64,000 nucleotides of DNA from Rhodohalobacter sulfatireducens (GCF_022012475.1 NZ_JAKLWS010000001.1:248001-312000); one strand, 5' to 3'; positions 49,714-59,094 are shown, counted from the first letter of the stretch. Program-made: numbers and translations. The notes: a model not told the origin generated them from the letters alone.

Positions 49714-52134
49714 TTGCAATTTTGGTTTTTCGCCTTTACGCATACACTATTTTCACAGGATCGATCACCCCGCCTTTTTGAAATTGCCGAGCCGTTAGAT
49801 TCCAATCAATTCGCAAAGCAAGTTGGGGATCTAGAATCTGTTTCGATTGAGTTTAACCGGTCCATTTTGCAAACAATTCAATCCGGTGAGACAGATTTGA
49901 TTTCATTTCAAGGCACTAAGGATCGTATTTTTGATGTCGATATTAAGCGTGTAATAAATCATAAAACCGGTGGGTGGTCGGCTATCGGTAATATCAACGG
50001 TCGTTCACTCAATTCATTTGTCCTCTCCTATTCGCCCTCAACAGGCAAAGCCATTTCATCGATCAAAGTATCAACAGAGCATTCCTATTTTGAAATTCGA
50101 TATTCCCAGGCTCTGGATGAGCACATTTTAGTTGAGAAAGATCCTCATCAAACTGATGAGCTTGAATGCGGGCAAGATCACGATATGAATGTTCAAAGCG
50201 GATCTTCTCAAAAACAGGTTGTTGAACCTTCACAAGATCACGGTCCATCTGTCATCGATGTTTTAATAGTTTACACTCCGTCTGCGATGAATTGGGCAAA
50301 TGTAAATTCGAGTGGAATCCAAAACATCATCAACCAGTCGATGGCCACCGCTCAACTTGCTGCAGACAATTCAAATGTGAATGTTGAATTCCAATTAGCC
50401 CATACTCAGTTGGTTGAGTATGAAGAATCTGGCGATTCTTATACTGATTTAAAAAGACTGACGGCCTCCCCCACATTCAACCCCTGGGGAGAAGAAAATG
50501 AAGGTTACCTGGATGAAGTACACCAGATAAGAAACAACTACTCGGCAGACCTTGTTGCACTTTTTACGAATGTTACGGATGTGGGAGGCATTGCATGGGT
50601 CATTAACAATCCGAATGGATTACCACGATATGGGTTTTCAATATCGCGAGTTCAGCAAGCCGCCGGCAGGACACATGCACACGAAATGGGTCATAATTTT
50701 GGGAATGCGCACAGCAGAAACCAAAATGGTTCTCCGGCAGGCAGCGGTGGCGGAGTATTTCCTTACTCAACCGGATGGCGATGGGTTGGAACAAATGCCG
50801 TTGAGTATGTATCTGTCATGACGTATGCCGAAGGTGCAGCTACCGTAAACTACTTTTCTAATCCGGACATTTCTTACCAGGGAGTTCCCACAGGTTCTTA
50901 TGAGGGAGAATTTGCACCCGCAGACAATGCCAGAAGCATGAACGAGCTTCGTCACGCAATTGAAAACTACAGGACACCTTCGGTAGACATTGACGCGCCT
51001 GTTGTATCAACGGCAGCTGTATCAAATATCTCATATTCACTTGCAACTGTTGGAGGGAACGTAACCTCTGATGGCGGTGCTAATGTTTCGCAACGTGGAA
51101 TTTGCTGGAGTTTCGATGATAACCCGGCTTTGAATGGAGAGTGCCAAAATACAGGTTTGGGAACAGGTCCATTTGAATATGAACTTACGGGCCTCGATCA
51201 AAATAGCAGTTATTATGTGCAGGCTTATGCATCTAATGCTGCAGGAATTGGTTACGGAGATATCAAACAGTTTACAACACTGGAACTTCAGAAACCACAA
51301 GCACTGTTTCCCGCATCAGTGAATGCTGTCTCCTTTACGGCCCGATGGTCTGAGGTACCTGCAGCCGAACGCTATTTTTTGGATCTGTCCACAGATCCGA
51401 ATTTCAGTTCTTTCATCAACGAGTATGAAGATTGGAATGTTGGAAACGGAACTACTTTCCTGGTAGATGACCTGGTACCCGGAACCGATTATTACTACCG
51501 AGTACGAACCGGTGCCGAAACCACACAAAGTGAGAATTCTAATGTCAGGGAGATCACCACTACAGATATCAGTGCTTCAAATTCAGAAGTTACATTATCG
51601 AGAGATCGGGTCCTGGCAACAGGGATACAGCAAGGTATTGTCACCGTTTTTGTACAAGACAGCAATGGCGATCCCGTTGCCGACGCAGATGTTATCATTG
51701 AAGCCGAGGGAGGTTCTTCTTCAATATCACCTTCCCAAACCAATACAGATGCATCAGGAACGGCAAAATTTTCAATCACCAGTAATACCGAAGAAGTTGT
51801 TGAGTACAGTGTCTCAGCGGAAGGACTCACACTTAGCAGCGAAATTGAAATCGAGTTCCTCTTTTCTGAAGGTGAACTGACTCTTGGTAATAATTTTCCC
51901 AATCCATATAACAACCAAACACAAATCCCGATTGTGATTCCTCAACAATCACGCGTTCGGTTGGATGTCTTCAATTCTGTTGGATCTTTGATTCAAACTA
52001 TCGTTGATGAGGAGTTTGCAGTAGGTTATTACGAAATTCCATTTAATGCCGGTGGGCTTTCATCCGGCGTGTATTTTTACAGGATGGTGACGGATCAGGG
52101 AATGAAAGTTGAGAAGATGTTGCTGGCGAAATAA
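49714..52134 (+). CDS. Secreted reprolysin-like metalloprotease with type IX sorting domain
   Basis: A large exported zinc protease. The zinc signature HEMGHNFGNAH occupies residues 323-333 counted from the TTG at 49714. A long prodomain precedes it. After the protease are a Fn3-like pair (STAAVSNISYSLATVGGNVT; PQALFPASVNAVSFTARWSE), a Big_1/invasin-like domain (VFVQDSNGDPVADADVIIEA) and a C-terminal type IX sorting domain (LGNNFPNPYNNQTQIPIVIP; SSGVYFYRMVTDQGMKVEKM). The start is unsettled: TTG at 49714 gives a signal without a basic N-terminus, whereas ATT at 49654 would add FTIKPFRLYIYIVLLL. The substrate is unknown, likely environmental protein. Confidence 0.88.
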   Translation: MQFWFFAFTHTLFSQDRSPRLFEIAEPLDSNQFAKQVGDLESVSIEFNRSILQTIQSGETDLISFQGTKDRIFDVDIKRVINHKTGGWSAIGNINGRSLNSFVLSYSPSTGKAISSIKVSTEHSYFEIRYSQALDEHILVEKDPHQTDELECGQDHDMNVQSGSSQKQVVEPSQDHGPSVIDVLIVYTPSAMNWANVNSSGIQNIINQSMATAQLAADNSNVNVEFQLAHTQLVEYEESGDSYTDLKRLTASPTFNPWGEENEGYLDEVHQIRNNYSADLVALFTNVTDVGGIAWVINNPNGLPRYGFSISRVQQAAGRTHAHEMGHNFGNAHSRNQNGSPAGSGGGVFPYSTGWRWVGTNAVEYVSVMTYAEGAATVNYFSNPDISYQGVPTGSYEGEFAPADNARSMNELRHAIENYRTPSVDIDAPVVSTAAVSNISYSLATVGGNVTSDGGANVSQRGICWSFDDNPALNGECQNTGLGTGPFEYELTGLDQNSSYYVQAYASNAAGIGYGDIKQFTTLELQKPQALFPASVNAVSFTARWSEVPAAERYFLDLSTDPNFSSFINEYEDWNVGNGTTFLVDDLVPGTDYYYRVRTGAETTQSENSNVREITTTDISASNSEVTLSRDRVLATGIQQGIVTVFVQDSNGDPVADADVIIEAEGGSSSISPSQTNTDASGTAKFSITSNTEEVVEYSVSAEGLTLSSEIEIEFLFSEGELTLGNNFPNPYNNQTQIPIVIPQQSRVRLDVFNSVGSLIQTIVDEEFAVGYYEIPFNAGGLSSGVYFYRMVTDQGMKVEKMLLAK

Positions 52135-52539
52135 ACATCTAATTCCAATCCGATTTGAATTAAGAAAAATCTTCACAAGCAAAGCTAAAGCCTCCCGGTA
52201 ACGAAGAGTGAGGATTAAAAATTGGCAAAGGTATGATAATGACGCCATACATGGAATCAATAATTCCAAAAAAAATAAGAATTGGCTCACCCTTCCCGTT
52301 AATTGTTACACACCACAATTTTTAAAAATCAATGCATTTAGATAGCAATGAGATTTAGGTCCGCGTGAAACCCGACAGCAAGGAATGGATGCTATGGAAG
52401 GACAAATTATAAAAAGCGGATTTGATGGGCCGATGAAAAAGACACTAAATATTGTAGGGAAAATTGGAAAATAGATTAAGGGAATATCTTACAATATTAA
52501 GCGAACAAGCTGGCTAATATTATAGAAAAGGCCATTATC
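52135..52539. other. 400-base spacer before the ABC operon
   Basis: No intact gene. Between about 52370 and 52430 a frame reads VKPDSKEWMLWKDKL then a stop then KADLMGR, which looks like decayed coding sequence, but I cannot assign a family. The rest is AT-rich and should include the promoter of the export operon. Confidence 0.4.
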
Positions 52540-53262
52540 TTGCCCTCATTAGAATCTAATGTACCGATTTTTTCAGCTAAAGGATTGACGAAAGTATATC
52601 AAATGGGAGAGGTTCAAGTACAAGCCTTACGAGGGATTGACTTGGAAATTTTTAGCAATGAGATTGTTGTGTTATTAGGCGCATCGGGCAGTGGTAAATC
52701 TACTCTTGTCAATATTTTGGGGGGATTGGATACAGCAAGCGGAGGTCGGGTAACATACCGTGATATTGAGCTCACTCATGCATCAGAGAAAGAGCTCACA
52801 AACTTTCGTCGTTTGAGTGTAGGGTTTGTTTTTCAGTTCTATAATCTGATACCGAGCCTCACTGCCCGAGAAAACGTAGCGATCGTAACAGAAATAGCTG
52901 AAAACCCCATGACTCCGGAGGAAGCTCTTACCTTGGTAGATCTGGGAGATCGAATGGACCATTTTCCCGCACAATTATCGGGAGGCGAGCAGCAGCGAAT
53001 AGCTATCGCCCGGGCTGTGGCTAAAAATCCCGATGTACTCCTCTGTGATGAACCCACCGGTGCCCTGGATTCCAAAACAGGGATCGTAGTCCTTAAAGCT
53101 CTACAGAAAGTGAACCAAAGTTTAGGCACGGCAACGGTATTGATCACACACAACGTAGTGATTGGTGGTATGGCAGATAGAATTATTAATCTGCATGACG
53201 GCAGGATATCAAACATTGAGAGGAATGAAAAGAAGATATCCCCGGATCAAATGACATGGTAA
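52540..53262 (+). CDS. ABC transporter ATP-binding protein (LolD/MacB-like)
   Basis: The 240-residue ATPase powers the export complex encoded by the next two genes. Walker A is GASGSGKST (47-55), followed by the Q loop ([20 protein letters not shown]), signature [16 protein letters not shown], Walker [13 protein letters not shown] and the H-loop VLITHN. The insertion pattern and length fit the MacB/LolD/DevA group that couples to FtsX-type permeases. The start is a TTG at 52540, directly in front of [20 protein letters not shown]; the next in-frame ATG would delete the first 21 residues. It is first in an operon with the permease 4 bases downstream. Confidence 0.93.
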   Translation: MPSLESNVPIFSAKGLTKVYQMGEVQVQALRGIDLEIFSNEIVVLLGASGSGKSTLVNILGGLDTASGGRVTYRDIELTHASEKELTNFRRLSVGFVFQFYNLIPSLTARENVAIVTEIAENPMTPEEALTLVDLGDRMDHFPAQLSGGEQQRIAIARAVAKNPDVLLCDEPTGALDSKTGIVVLKALQKVNQSLGTATVLITHNVVIGGMADRIINLHDGRISNIERNEKKISPDQMTW

Positions 53263-53266
53263 TGAT

Positions 53267-55630
53267 ATGCGAACAATCAATCGAAAATTAGTGCGCGATA
53301 TCTCCAATATGTGGGGAATGGTTTTTGTAATCGCATTGATGATTACCTGCGGCGCTGCAACGTATATCACATTTTTGAGTACTCTGGATTCCCTGAAGGA
53401 AACCCAACAATCGTATTACCAGGATTACTATTTTGCAAACATTTTTGCTTCCCTGAAACGAGCCCCCAACCACGTGGCAATACAAATTCGTGAAATTGAG
53501 GGAGTGAACCGTGTTGAAACCCGTGTTCAATCAGGCCTGAACCTTGAAGTACCCGGTTTTGATGAAACAGTTACAGGAATGATTATTTCACTTCCTGATG
53601 AACGTGAACCCATTCTGAACAGCCTCTATCTTCGAGAAGGACGTTTGCCCACTCCCTATGTGGATAATGAAATTATTTTAGGAGACGGCTTTGCGGAAGA
53701 GCACGGGTTTACAGCAGGGGATCAGTTAAAAACAGTCATTAATGGAAAAGAGAAGAAGCTTATCATTGTAGGTATTGGTCTCACCCCGGAATTTATTTAC
53801 CAGGGGCAGCCAGGCAGTTTATCACCGGATTTAAAACGCTTCGGGATCCTATGGATGAGAAGAGCGCCACTTGCCGCTGCATATGATATGGAGGGTGCAT
53901 TTAATAATGTAGTATTGTCCGTGACCAGGGAGGCCAATACTCAAGATGTAATCACTCAATTAGATCAAATTCTGGAACCTCATGGCGGACTGGGAGGTAT
54001 CGCCAGGGAAGACCAGAACTCCCACTTTTTTATTACTGAAGAGCTGAATCAGCTCAGTAAAACAGCTACGATTATTCCAACTATTTTTATTGCTGTAGCC
54101 GCTTTTTTGCTGAATGTGGTCGTCGGTAGGTTGATCAGAACCCAGCGAGAGCAGATCGGCATTCTGAAAGCTTTTGGATACAGTAACCAAGAGATTGGAC
54201 TTCATTATCTCTTAATGGTTTCGGTAATCGTCATTATTGGCTTGATCGGCGGCGTAATTCTTGGATATTACCTGGGGCAAGAACTCTCTGCACTCTATGC
54301 AAGTTACTACCGGTTTCCATATCTCAATTTTGTAATCAATCCCTGGGATGTGCTTGCAGCATCGGTCATTAGTGCAGCGGCAGCGTACAGTGGTGTCTTT
54401 TTTTCAGTTAAGGAAGCGGTAACCTTCCCCCCTGCTGAAGCGATGCGCCCCGAACCACCCAAACTCTATCACCGCAGTTTACTGGAAAAGCTGGGCGCTG
54501 CTCGATTTTTGGATCAACCCACAAAAATGGTGTTGCGGCAAATCGGCCGTCAACGCGTAAAAATTGCCTTTGGCGTTTTGGGTGTAGCGTTTGCAGCTGC
54601 ATTGATGATTGTTGGGCGCATGAGTAACGATTCCGTGAAATATCTGATCGAAGTAGATTTCCGGCAAAGCCAGCCCTTCGACCTTGGTGTTTCATTTCGG
54701 GAGAGCATATCAGACCACGCATTGATGGAGATAGTTCGAATGCCCGGCGTTTATTACGGCGAGGCGTATCGCGGTGTACCTGTTCGATTCACTTATGAAC
54801 ACCGAAATCATCTAACAGCTATCCAGGGATATCCTCAAAACATGAAGCTTCGAAAAATTCTTAACACTCAAGAGCAGCCGGTAGAAATTCCACAAGCCGG
54901 ACTCCTGCTTACGGAAAAACTCGGAGAGATCTTAAACATCGAAACAGGCGATACTTTAACCGTAGAATTTCTTGATGGGAGCCGTCGAACTACTGGAATT
55001 AAAGTTACAGGTTTTATCAACCAGTTTATTGGTCTTAATGGATACATGAACATCGAGGAACTGAGCAAATTACTACCAGAGCGGCATGTTGTAAACGGCG
55101 CCTACCTGTTAGTTAATAAAAGCTATGAAGATGAAATTACTAAAGAATTAACCGATAGTCCTTTTGTGGGAGAGATCATATCAAAACAAAAAATAATTGA
55201 TCGGTTTTACGAATCTACGGCACAAACTTGGCTTATCATGTCATTGTTTATATCTCTTTTTGCCGGGGCTACGGCTTTTAGTGTTGTTTATAATAACGCC
55301 CGAATATCTCTTTCTGAACGTAGTCGCGAGCTGGCAAGCCTTCGGGTTCTTGGATTCACCAGGGGTGAGATTTCCTACATATTGCTGGGCGAGCTGGCTG
55401 TATTGGTGTTACTGGCAATTCCAATCGGATTTTTGCTGGGTTGGGCACTTACATGGTTTATCGTCTGGTCGATGCAAACTGAATTATATCGCATCCCTAT
55501 GAATATTTCCCGTGCCACGTATACCCTGGCGGCTGTGATTGTGATTTTTTCTGCATTGCTGTCAGGTTTGTTCGTCCGCAGAAAACTGAATCGACTCGAC
55601 TTAATCGGAGTGCTAAAAACAAGGGAGTAG
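53267..55630 (+). CDS. ABC transporter permease with two FtsX domains
   Basis: A 787-residue FtsX/MacB-like permease. The first helix (MWGMVFVIALMITCGAATYI, about 15-34) precedes a periplasmic MacB_PCD-type domain to about 250. Three helices follow (for example IIPTIFIAVAAFLLNVVVGR and then IGILKAFGYSNQEIGLHYLL as the coupling segment), then a second copy of the periplasmic domain and FtsX helices, with RELASLRVLGFTRGEISYIL as the second coupling loop. The duplicated architecture is like DevC-type or LolCE-fusion proteins in which both halves are on one chain. It probably exports a lipid or a large molecule with the HlyD-type adaptor downstream. Confidence 0.92.
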   Translation: MRTINRKLVRDISNMWGMVFVIALMITCGAATYITFLSTLDSLKETQQSYYQDYYFANIFASLKRAPNHVAIQIREIEGVNRVETRVQSGLNLEVPGFDETVTGMIISLPDEREPILNSLYLREGRLPTPYVDNEIILGDGFAEEHGFTAGDQLKTVINGKEKKLIIVGIGLTPEFIYQGQPGSLSPDLKRFGILWMRRAPLAAAYDMEGAFNNVVLSVTREANTQDVITQLDQILEPHGGLGGIAREDQNSHFFITEELNQLSKTATIIPTIFIAVAAFLLNVVVGRLIRTQREQIGILKAFGYSNQEIGLHYLLMVSVIVIIGLIGGVILGYYLGQELSALYASYYRFPYLNFVINPWDVLAASVISAAAAYSGVFFSVKEAVTFPPAEAMRPEPPKLYHRSLLEKLGAARFLDQPTKMVLRQIGRQRVKIAFGVLGVAFAAALMIVGRMSNDSVKYLIEVDFRQSQPFDLGVSFRESISDHALMEIVRMPGVYYGEAYRGVPVRFTYEHRNHLTAIQGYPQNMKLRKILNTQEQPVEIPQAGLLLTEKLGEILNIETGDTLTVEFLDGSRRTTGIKVTGFINQFIGLNGYMNIEELSKLLPERHVVNGAYLLVNKSYEDEITKELTDSPFVGEIISKQKIIDRFYESTAQTWLIMSLFISLFAGATAFSVVYNNARISLSERSRELASLRVLGFTRGEISYILLGELAVLVLLAIPIGFLLGWALTWFIVWSMQTELYRIPMNISRATYTLAAVIVIFSALLSGLFVRRKLNRLDLIGVLKTRE

Positions 55631-55633
55631 AGT

Positions 55634-56824
55634 ATGAAAATCACGAAAAAACAGATTTATATATCCATATTCGTTGTCATCACTATTTTTATAATTGTTT
55701 GGGGATTCTTGCCATCGCCTGTTCCGGTGTCTATTGAGCAAGTGCGGGATGCACCACTGGAAGTGACCATTGAAGAGGAAGGCATTACACGTGTCACGGA
55801 CCGTTATACCATTTCCGCCCCGGTGACCGGTTATCTTTTGCGAATACAACATGAGGTTGGCGATTCAGTCAGAGTCGGTCAAAAACTATTCCAGATTCAG
55901 CCGGTACCGGACCTTATTAGTGCACGTCAGCGTGAAGTTGCCGAGGCTCAACTTGAGGCAGCAAAGGCACGTCTTCAGCAGACAAAAGAAAACCTAAACC
56001 TTGCACAAGAAGAAAAGCAGTTCGCCGATGTAGAACTACAACGCATTCAAAACCTTTTCGAATCGGGAATAGGAAGCGAGCAGGGATTAGATAATTACCG
56101 GATTTCGGCACGGAGGGCAGCAACACAACTCGCATCAGCAGAATTCTCTGTACGAGTAGCTGAGCATGAAGTGAGAGCGGCAACCTCAGCACTTCAGGCT
56201 TTTCAAAAATCGGGAGGACAAGAACAGATTTCAATAGACTCGCCGGTTCAAGGTCGACTCCTGAAAATTCATCATATAAGTGAGGGGACCGTTCAGGCGG
56301 GAACACCGATTTTGGAGATCGGCGATCCCTACTCCTTAGAAATAAAGATAGATCTACTTTCGACAGATGCTGTGCAAATCAACCGTGGCTCAAGTGTGCG
56401 AATAAAACGATGGGGTTCTAATCAAATCCTTGATGGAAGTGTACAAGTTGTAGAGCCATCGGGATATACCCGAATATCTGCTTTGGGTGTTGAAGAGCAA
56501 CGCGTACCGGTTATTGTTGATATTCTATCGCAACATGAACAATGGAAGCAGCTTGGCGATGGCTACCGGGTCGTAGCAGAATTTATCATCTGGCAGGATG
56601 ATGAAGTGATACAGGTACCCTCTTCTTCTCTTTTCCGAACAGAGGGGGATCAGTGGTCACTTTTTGTTGTTGAAAATGGCAAGGCTCACTTTCGAAATGT
56701 GGATACCGGTCATCAAAGCGGACTACAAACCCAGATTATAGATGGACTACAGATCGGAGAGGATGTAATCACTCATCCTGATGAACGTATTGAGGATGGA
56801 GTTAAAGTAAAGATTCGAAACTAA
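55634..56824 (+). CDS. HlyD-family membrane-fusion adaptor
   Basis: The 396-residue adaptor is anchored by an N-terminal helix (QIYISIFVVITIFIIVWGFL, about 7-26). It has a lipoyl half (ISAPVTGYLLRIQHEVGDSV, and RVGQKLFQIQP), a coiled-coil hairpin rich in AEAQLEAAKARLQQTKENLN, the returning lipoyl half IDSPVQGRLLKIHHISEGTV, and the beta-barrel and membrane-proximal domains ending in ERIEDGVKVKIRN. It begins 3 bases after the permease stop. Together ATPase, permease and adaptor resemble the DevBCA and MacAB export systems; no outer-membrane factor gene follows directly. Confidence 0.92.
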   Translation: MKITKKQIYISIFVVITIFIIVWGFLPSPVPVSIEQVRDAPLEVTIEEEGITRVTDRYTISAPVTGYLLRIQHEVGDSVRVGQKLFQIQPVPDLISARQREVAEAQLEAAKARLQQTKENLNLAQEEKQFADVELQRIQNLFESGIGSEQGLDNYRISARRAATQLASAEFSVRVAEHEVRAATSALQAFQKSGGQEQISIDSPVQGRLLKIHHISEGTVQAGTPILEIGDPYSLEIKIDLLSTDAVQINRGSSVRIKRWGSNQILDGSVQVVEPSGYTRISALGVEEQRVPVIVDILSQHEQWKQLGDGYRVVAEFIIWQDDEVIQVPSSSLFRTEGDQWSLFVVENGKAHFRNVDTGHQSGLQTQIIDGLQIGEDVITHPDERIEDGVKVKIRN

Positions 56825-56850
56825 TAGCAAAACGAGATATGGAGGGTTAT

Positions 56851-56901
56851 ATGAGTCAATTGAAGGATATAAACAATTTAACTGTCCGCGATCCTAATTA
56901 A
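56851..56901 (+). pseudogene. Truncated reading frame at the island edge
   Basis: The strong ribosome site ggagggtt and the ATG at 56851 open a 16-codon frame (MSQLKDINNLTVRDPN) that ends at a TAA directly before the first tRNA-derived segment. It starts 27 bases after the adaptor gene. It may be the 5' end of a fourth gene of the export operon cut off by integration of the island. A chance start cannot be excluded. Confidence 0.3.
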
Positions 56902-56975
56902 AAGCCCTTAACTCGTTAACAATCTAGGGCTTAGTGATAGCGATACGAATGAAATTCTAACTCGCGACCTTCCCG
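56898..56975 (-). pseudogene. tRNA-Asp 3'-end remnant with terminator-like hairpin
   Basis: On the plus strand gcgat-acgaatgaaattctaa and ctcgcgacctt (56940-56971) align with the complement of the tRNA-Asp acceptor and T arm (gcgatccggacgagattc then gaactcgcgacct), with a short gap and an insertion. Directly to the left agccct/agggct arms (56901-56933) form a hairpin placed like the terminator of the intact gene. Orientation is the same as that of the intact tRNA at 62484. From 56976 to 57186 I see no gene. Confidence 0.65.
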
Positions 56976-57186
56976 AATCATTGACATTGCTAACTGTGGA
57001 TACTGCAATAAAACGCAACTACAAGCTATAGATATACACCTGAATTGTATTGGTTTTATGAAGAAAGATCCCCACCTGAATAAGACAATTCACAATATTA
57101 CTATAAGAGATGAATCAGAAATTAATCAGTTTTTATCCGATTCTTTCTAACTTAGAATAAAATCTAAAAGATACTATAGAACAATA

Positions 57187-57462
57187 TCACCCAACCTTAA
57201 TCTCATTCAACTTCTTCACTTTCCCAATCAGCAGATCTACCACGTTACTTTGATCTCGGAATACGCCGTCAATACCTTCTTGATCTATAAAATCAAAAGG
57301 TGGTTCATAGAGGTTAGCGATCTCAAGGTGTCCTTTCAGGGTGTAGAATTCAATCATCTGGTTTATAAACTGAATCTGATTAGAGCTAAGCTGGTTGTCC
57401 TGTAAAAACTGACTAAACTCTTTTACAACCGCTTCGCGATCAAGAAATTTGCAATTTGACAT
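57187..57462 (-). CDS. C-terminal fragment of a type I restriction R subunit
   Basis: The 91 residues read LQDNQLSSNQIQFINQMIEF and IANLYEPPFDFIDQEGIDGV followed by FRDQSNVVDLLIGKVKKLN. This is the pattern of the very C-terminus of HsdR proteins of the EcoAI/EcoEI class (LSxNQIxFIxxIIxxLxxxGxxxxxxLYExPFTDxxxxGxxGxF). The motor and nuclease domains are absent, so it cannot be a working restriction subunit. It has its own ATG six bases after the Fic stop and could be a decay product or a stand-alone domain. Type I systems often carry Fic genes, which supports a shared origin. Confidence 0.6.
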   Translation of the reverse strand: MSNCKFLDREAVVKEFSQFLQDNQLSSNQIQFINQMIEFYTLKGHLEIANLYEPPFDFIDQEGIDGVFRDQSNVVDLLIGKVKKLNEIKVG

Positions 57463-57468
57463 GCGTCT

Positions 57469-58554
57469 CTACTTTTCCCCCGTTAATACCACCAATAGCT
57501 TACTGTTAATATAATAATTGTCTCTACCTTGTTTAACCTTATCTAAAAACCCGGCGCCGGAGAGTTCATCCAGGTATTTCGTTGCCGTTGGCCGACTGAT
57601 CCTTAAATCCTCTTTTAGATGATTAATCTTTGTATAGGGATGCCTGAAAATATGGTTAATCAGATCCTGGCTATAAAATGAAAACTGCTTTCGAATTTGA
57701 TGCTTAGCCTGCATCATCTGTTCGCGGATATTGATGATGTCCGCTATGGTTCCCTTTGAGGTTTGAGCCACCCCTTCCAACATATACAGAATCCAGCTTT
57801 CCCAATCCTGATCTGTTCTGACTTTCTGCAGAAGCTCATAGTACTGTGGCTTTGTTTGAACGATATAACGACTCAGATAAAGTACGGGAATGTCTAACAG
57901 ATTTTTTTGGACCAGATACAGCATATTGATAATTCGGCCTGTCCTGCCGTTTCCGTCATAAAATGGGTGAATACTTTCAAACTGAAAATGGATAACCGCC
58001 ATTTTTATAAGTGGATGCACATTCGAGATTGAATCATCATTTATATAGGTTTCCAGGTTCTTCAGCGCATCAATAATGATCTCTTTGTGCTGTGGCGGCT
58101 TGAAGACAATTTCGCCCGTTGAAGGATTGGTTAACGTTGTGCCCGGAAGAGAACGCAGCCCGGCATCATTGTCTTCCAATCGCTCCTGAATGGCGAGAAT
58201 ATCCTTGATCGTAATCAATCCATCTTTTAATACCCGGCTCAATCCCTCGTGGAGTGCAAAGGCATACCGTTGTACCTCTTTCGTCGTTTGATCAATTTTT
58301 TTCTCCTTTTCTACATCCGCTTTATAAAGCGCATCACTGGTTGTTACAATATTTTCGATTTCAGAGGAATCCCTTGCTTCCTGGATAGGCAACGTATTTA
58401 ATAAAATGCCCTGATTGGGAATAGTTTGAGAAATACCCTTTAACTCTGACAAATACTGCTGAGCTTCCAGGGCTTTCTTGAGCACCTCAGGTGTTTCTAA
58501 CTCTATTTTAGGTGGTAGCGGACTCCATTCCCACTCTTTCGGTTCATCTGACAT
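57469..58554 (-). CDS. Fic-domain protein (AMP-transferase family)
   Basis: A 361-residue Fic protein. I use the ATG at 58554; the open frame reaches 58584. The Fic_N domain includes an inhibitory-helix motif SSEIEN (residues in EARDSSEIENIVTTSDALYK), of the form S/TxxxE(G/N), which blocks activity in class II Fic proteins. The catalytic motif is HPFYDGNGRTGR (HPFxxGNGRxxR), so AMPylation capacity appears intact. The C-terminal 70 residues form a winged helix (YTKINHLKEDLRISRPTATK and YLDELSGAGFLDKV), likely DNA-binding. The promoter carries repeated TTTTACATA boxes, consistent with autoregulation by that domain. Confidence 0.92.
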   Translation of the reverse strand: MSDEPKEWEWSPLPPKIELETPEVLKKALEAQQYLSELKGISQTIPNQGILLNTLPIQEARDSSEIENIVTTSDALYKADVEKEKKIDQTTKEVQRYAFALHEGLSRVLKDGLITIKDILAIQERLEDNDAGLRSLPGTTLTNPSTGEIVFKPPQHKEIIIDALKNLETYINDDSISNVHPLIKMAVIHFQFESIHPFYDGNGRTGRIINMLYLVQKNLLDIPVLYLSRYIVQTKPQYYELLQKVRTDQDWESWILYMLEGVAQTSKGTIADIINIREQMMQAKHQIRKQFSFYSQDLINHIFRHPYTKINHLKEDLRISRPTATKYLDELSGAGFLDKVKQGRDNYYINSKLLVVLTGEK

Positions 58555-58570
58555 AAAAAATTTGCTTAGA

Positions 58571-58662
58571 TTTTTACATATCAAACAGTATATGTAAAAA
58601 AATCGCGAATTTCTTTACATATAAATAAAACGTGTAAAGAAAAGTTTGTCATTTTTACATAT
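58571..58662. promoter_or_regulatory. Operator array upstream of the Fic gene
   Basis: Two perfect inverted repeats and a half site lie in the Fic promoter: tttttacata-N10-tatgtaaaaa (58571-58600), tttctttaca-N13-tgtaaagaaa (58610-58642) and the single tttttacatat (58652-58662). The left half sites begin about 40 bases apart, close to four helical turns, so a multimer could bind one face of the DNA. Confidence 0.7.
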
Positions 58663-58692
58663 GAACATTCTGAAAATGGGATATAAAATTAA

Positions 58693-59094
58693 TTACAGTC
58701 TTTCAGGTTTAGCTGATCTGGGAGTTACGATAAGTGCAAATGGCTTTTTCAATTTCTTAACCTCGCCTTTAACCGCCTTCCACCTTTTGATATAGAATTC
58801 AACTAAATCCCAATATTGATATCCATTTTTGGGTGGTTTAAAGAACACGACTCCAAGTCCATGTTGCCTGTATAAGTCTCTCTGCTGGCGAACCCTGTGG
58901 ATGCTTAGATCTTGTGTGATCACGATACCATCTTCAGCCGCTACTTCCGGGATCCATTTTTCATCTGGTGTACCCTTTCCAATTTCGTCACGAATAGTAA
59001 AAACTTCAATTTGTTCATCAACTCGTGGATTTTGAAGAATGGCCAAAGCCTAAGCTATGTTTGGCGTTATATTCTCATCCACATAAAACTTCAT
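58693..59094 (-). pseudogene. DUF5615 PIN-like toxin with a premature stop
   Basis: The full frame begins with an ATG at 59094 as MKFYVDENITPNIA, has a TAG at 59050-59052, then continues ALAILQNPRVDEQIEVFTIR and on to the end at 58693. The first 14 residues, with D6 and E7, are the usual N-terminus of DUF5615/Mut7-C-like PIN-fold nucleases, and the later TQDLSIHR is the conserved second acidic patch. Without readthrough the acidic N-terminal residues are lost, so the toxin is probably inactive. Its start overlaps the end of the DUF433 frame by four bases, as in a two-gene toxin-antitoxin module. Confidence 0.8.

Noticed and set aside
52358-52372. Third parS-like site (ccgcgtgaaaccc)
   Set aside because: Only one half resembles parS; the palindrome is missing.
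52360-52490. Coding-like fragment before the ABC operon
   Set aside because: A frame reading VKPDSKEWMLWKDKL looks protein-like but is interrupted by stops and cannot be assigned to any family; it is only mentioned in the spacer entry.
54408-54722. Minus-strand open frame inside the ABC permease
   Set aside because: Shadow of the well-supported permease reading frame.
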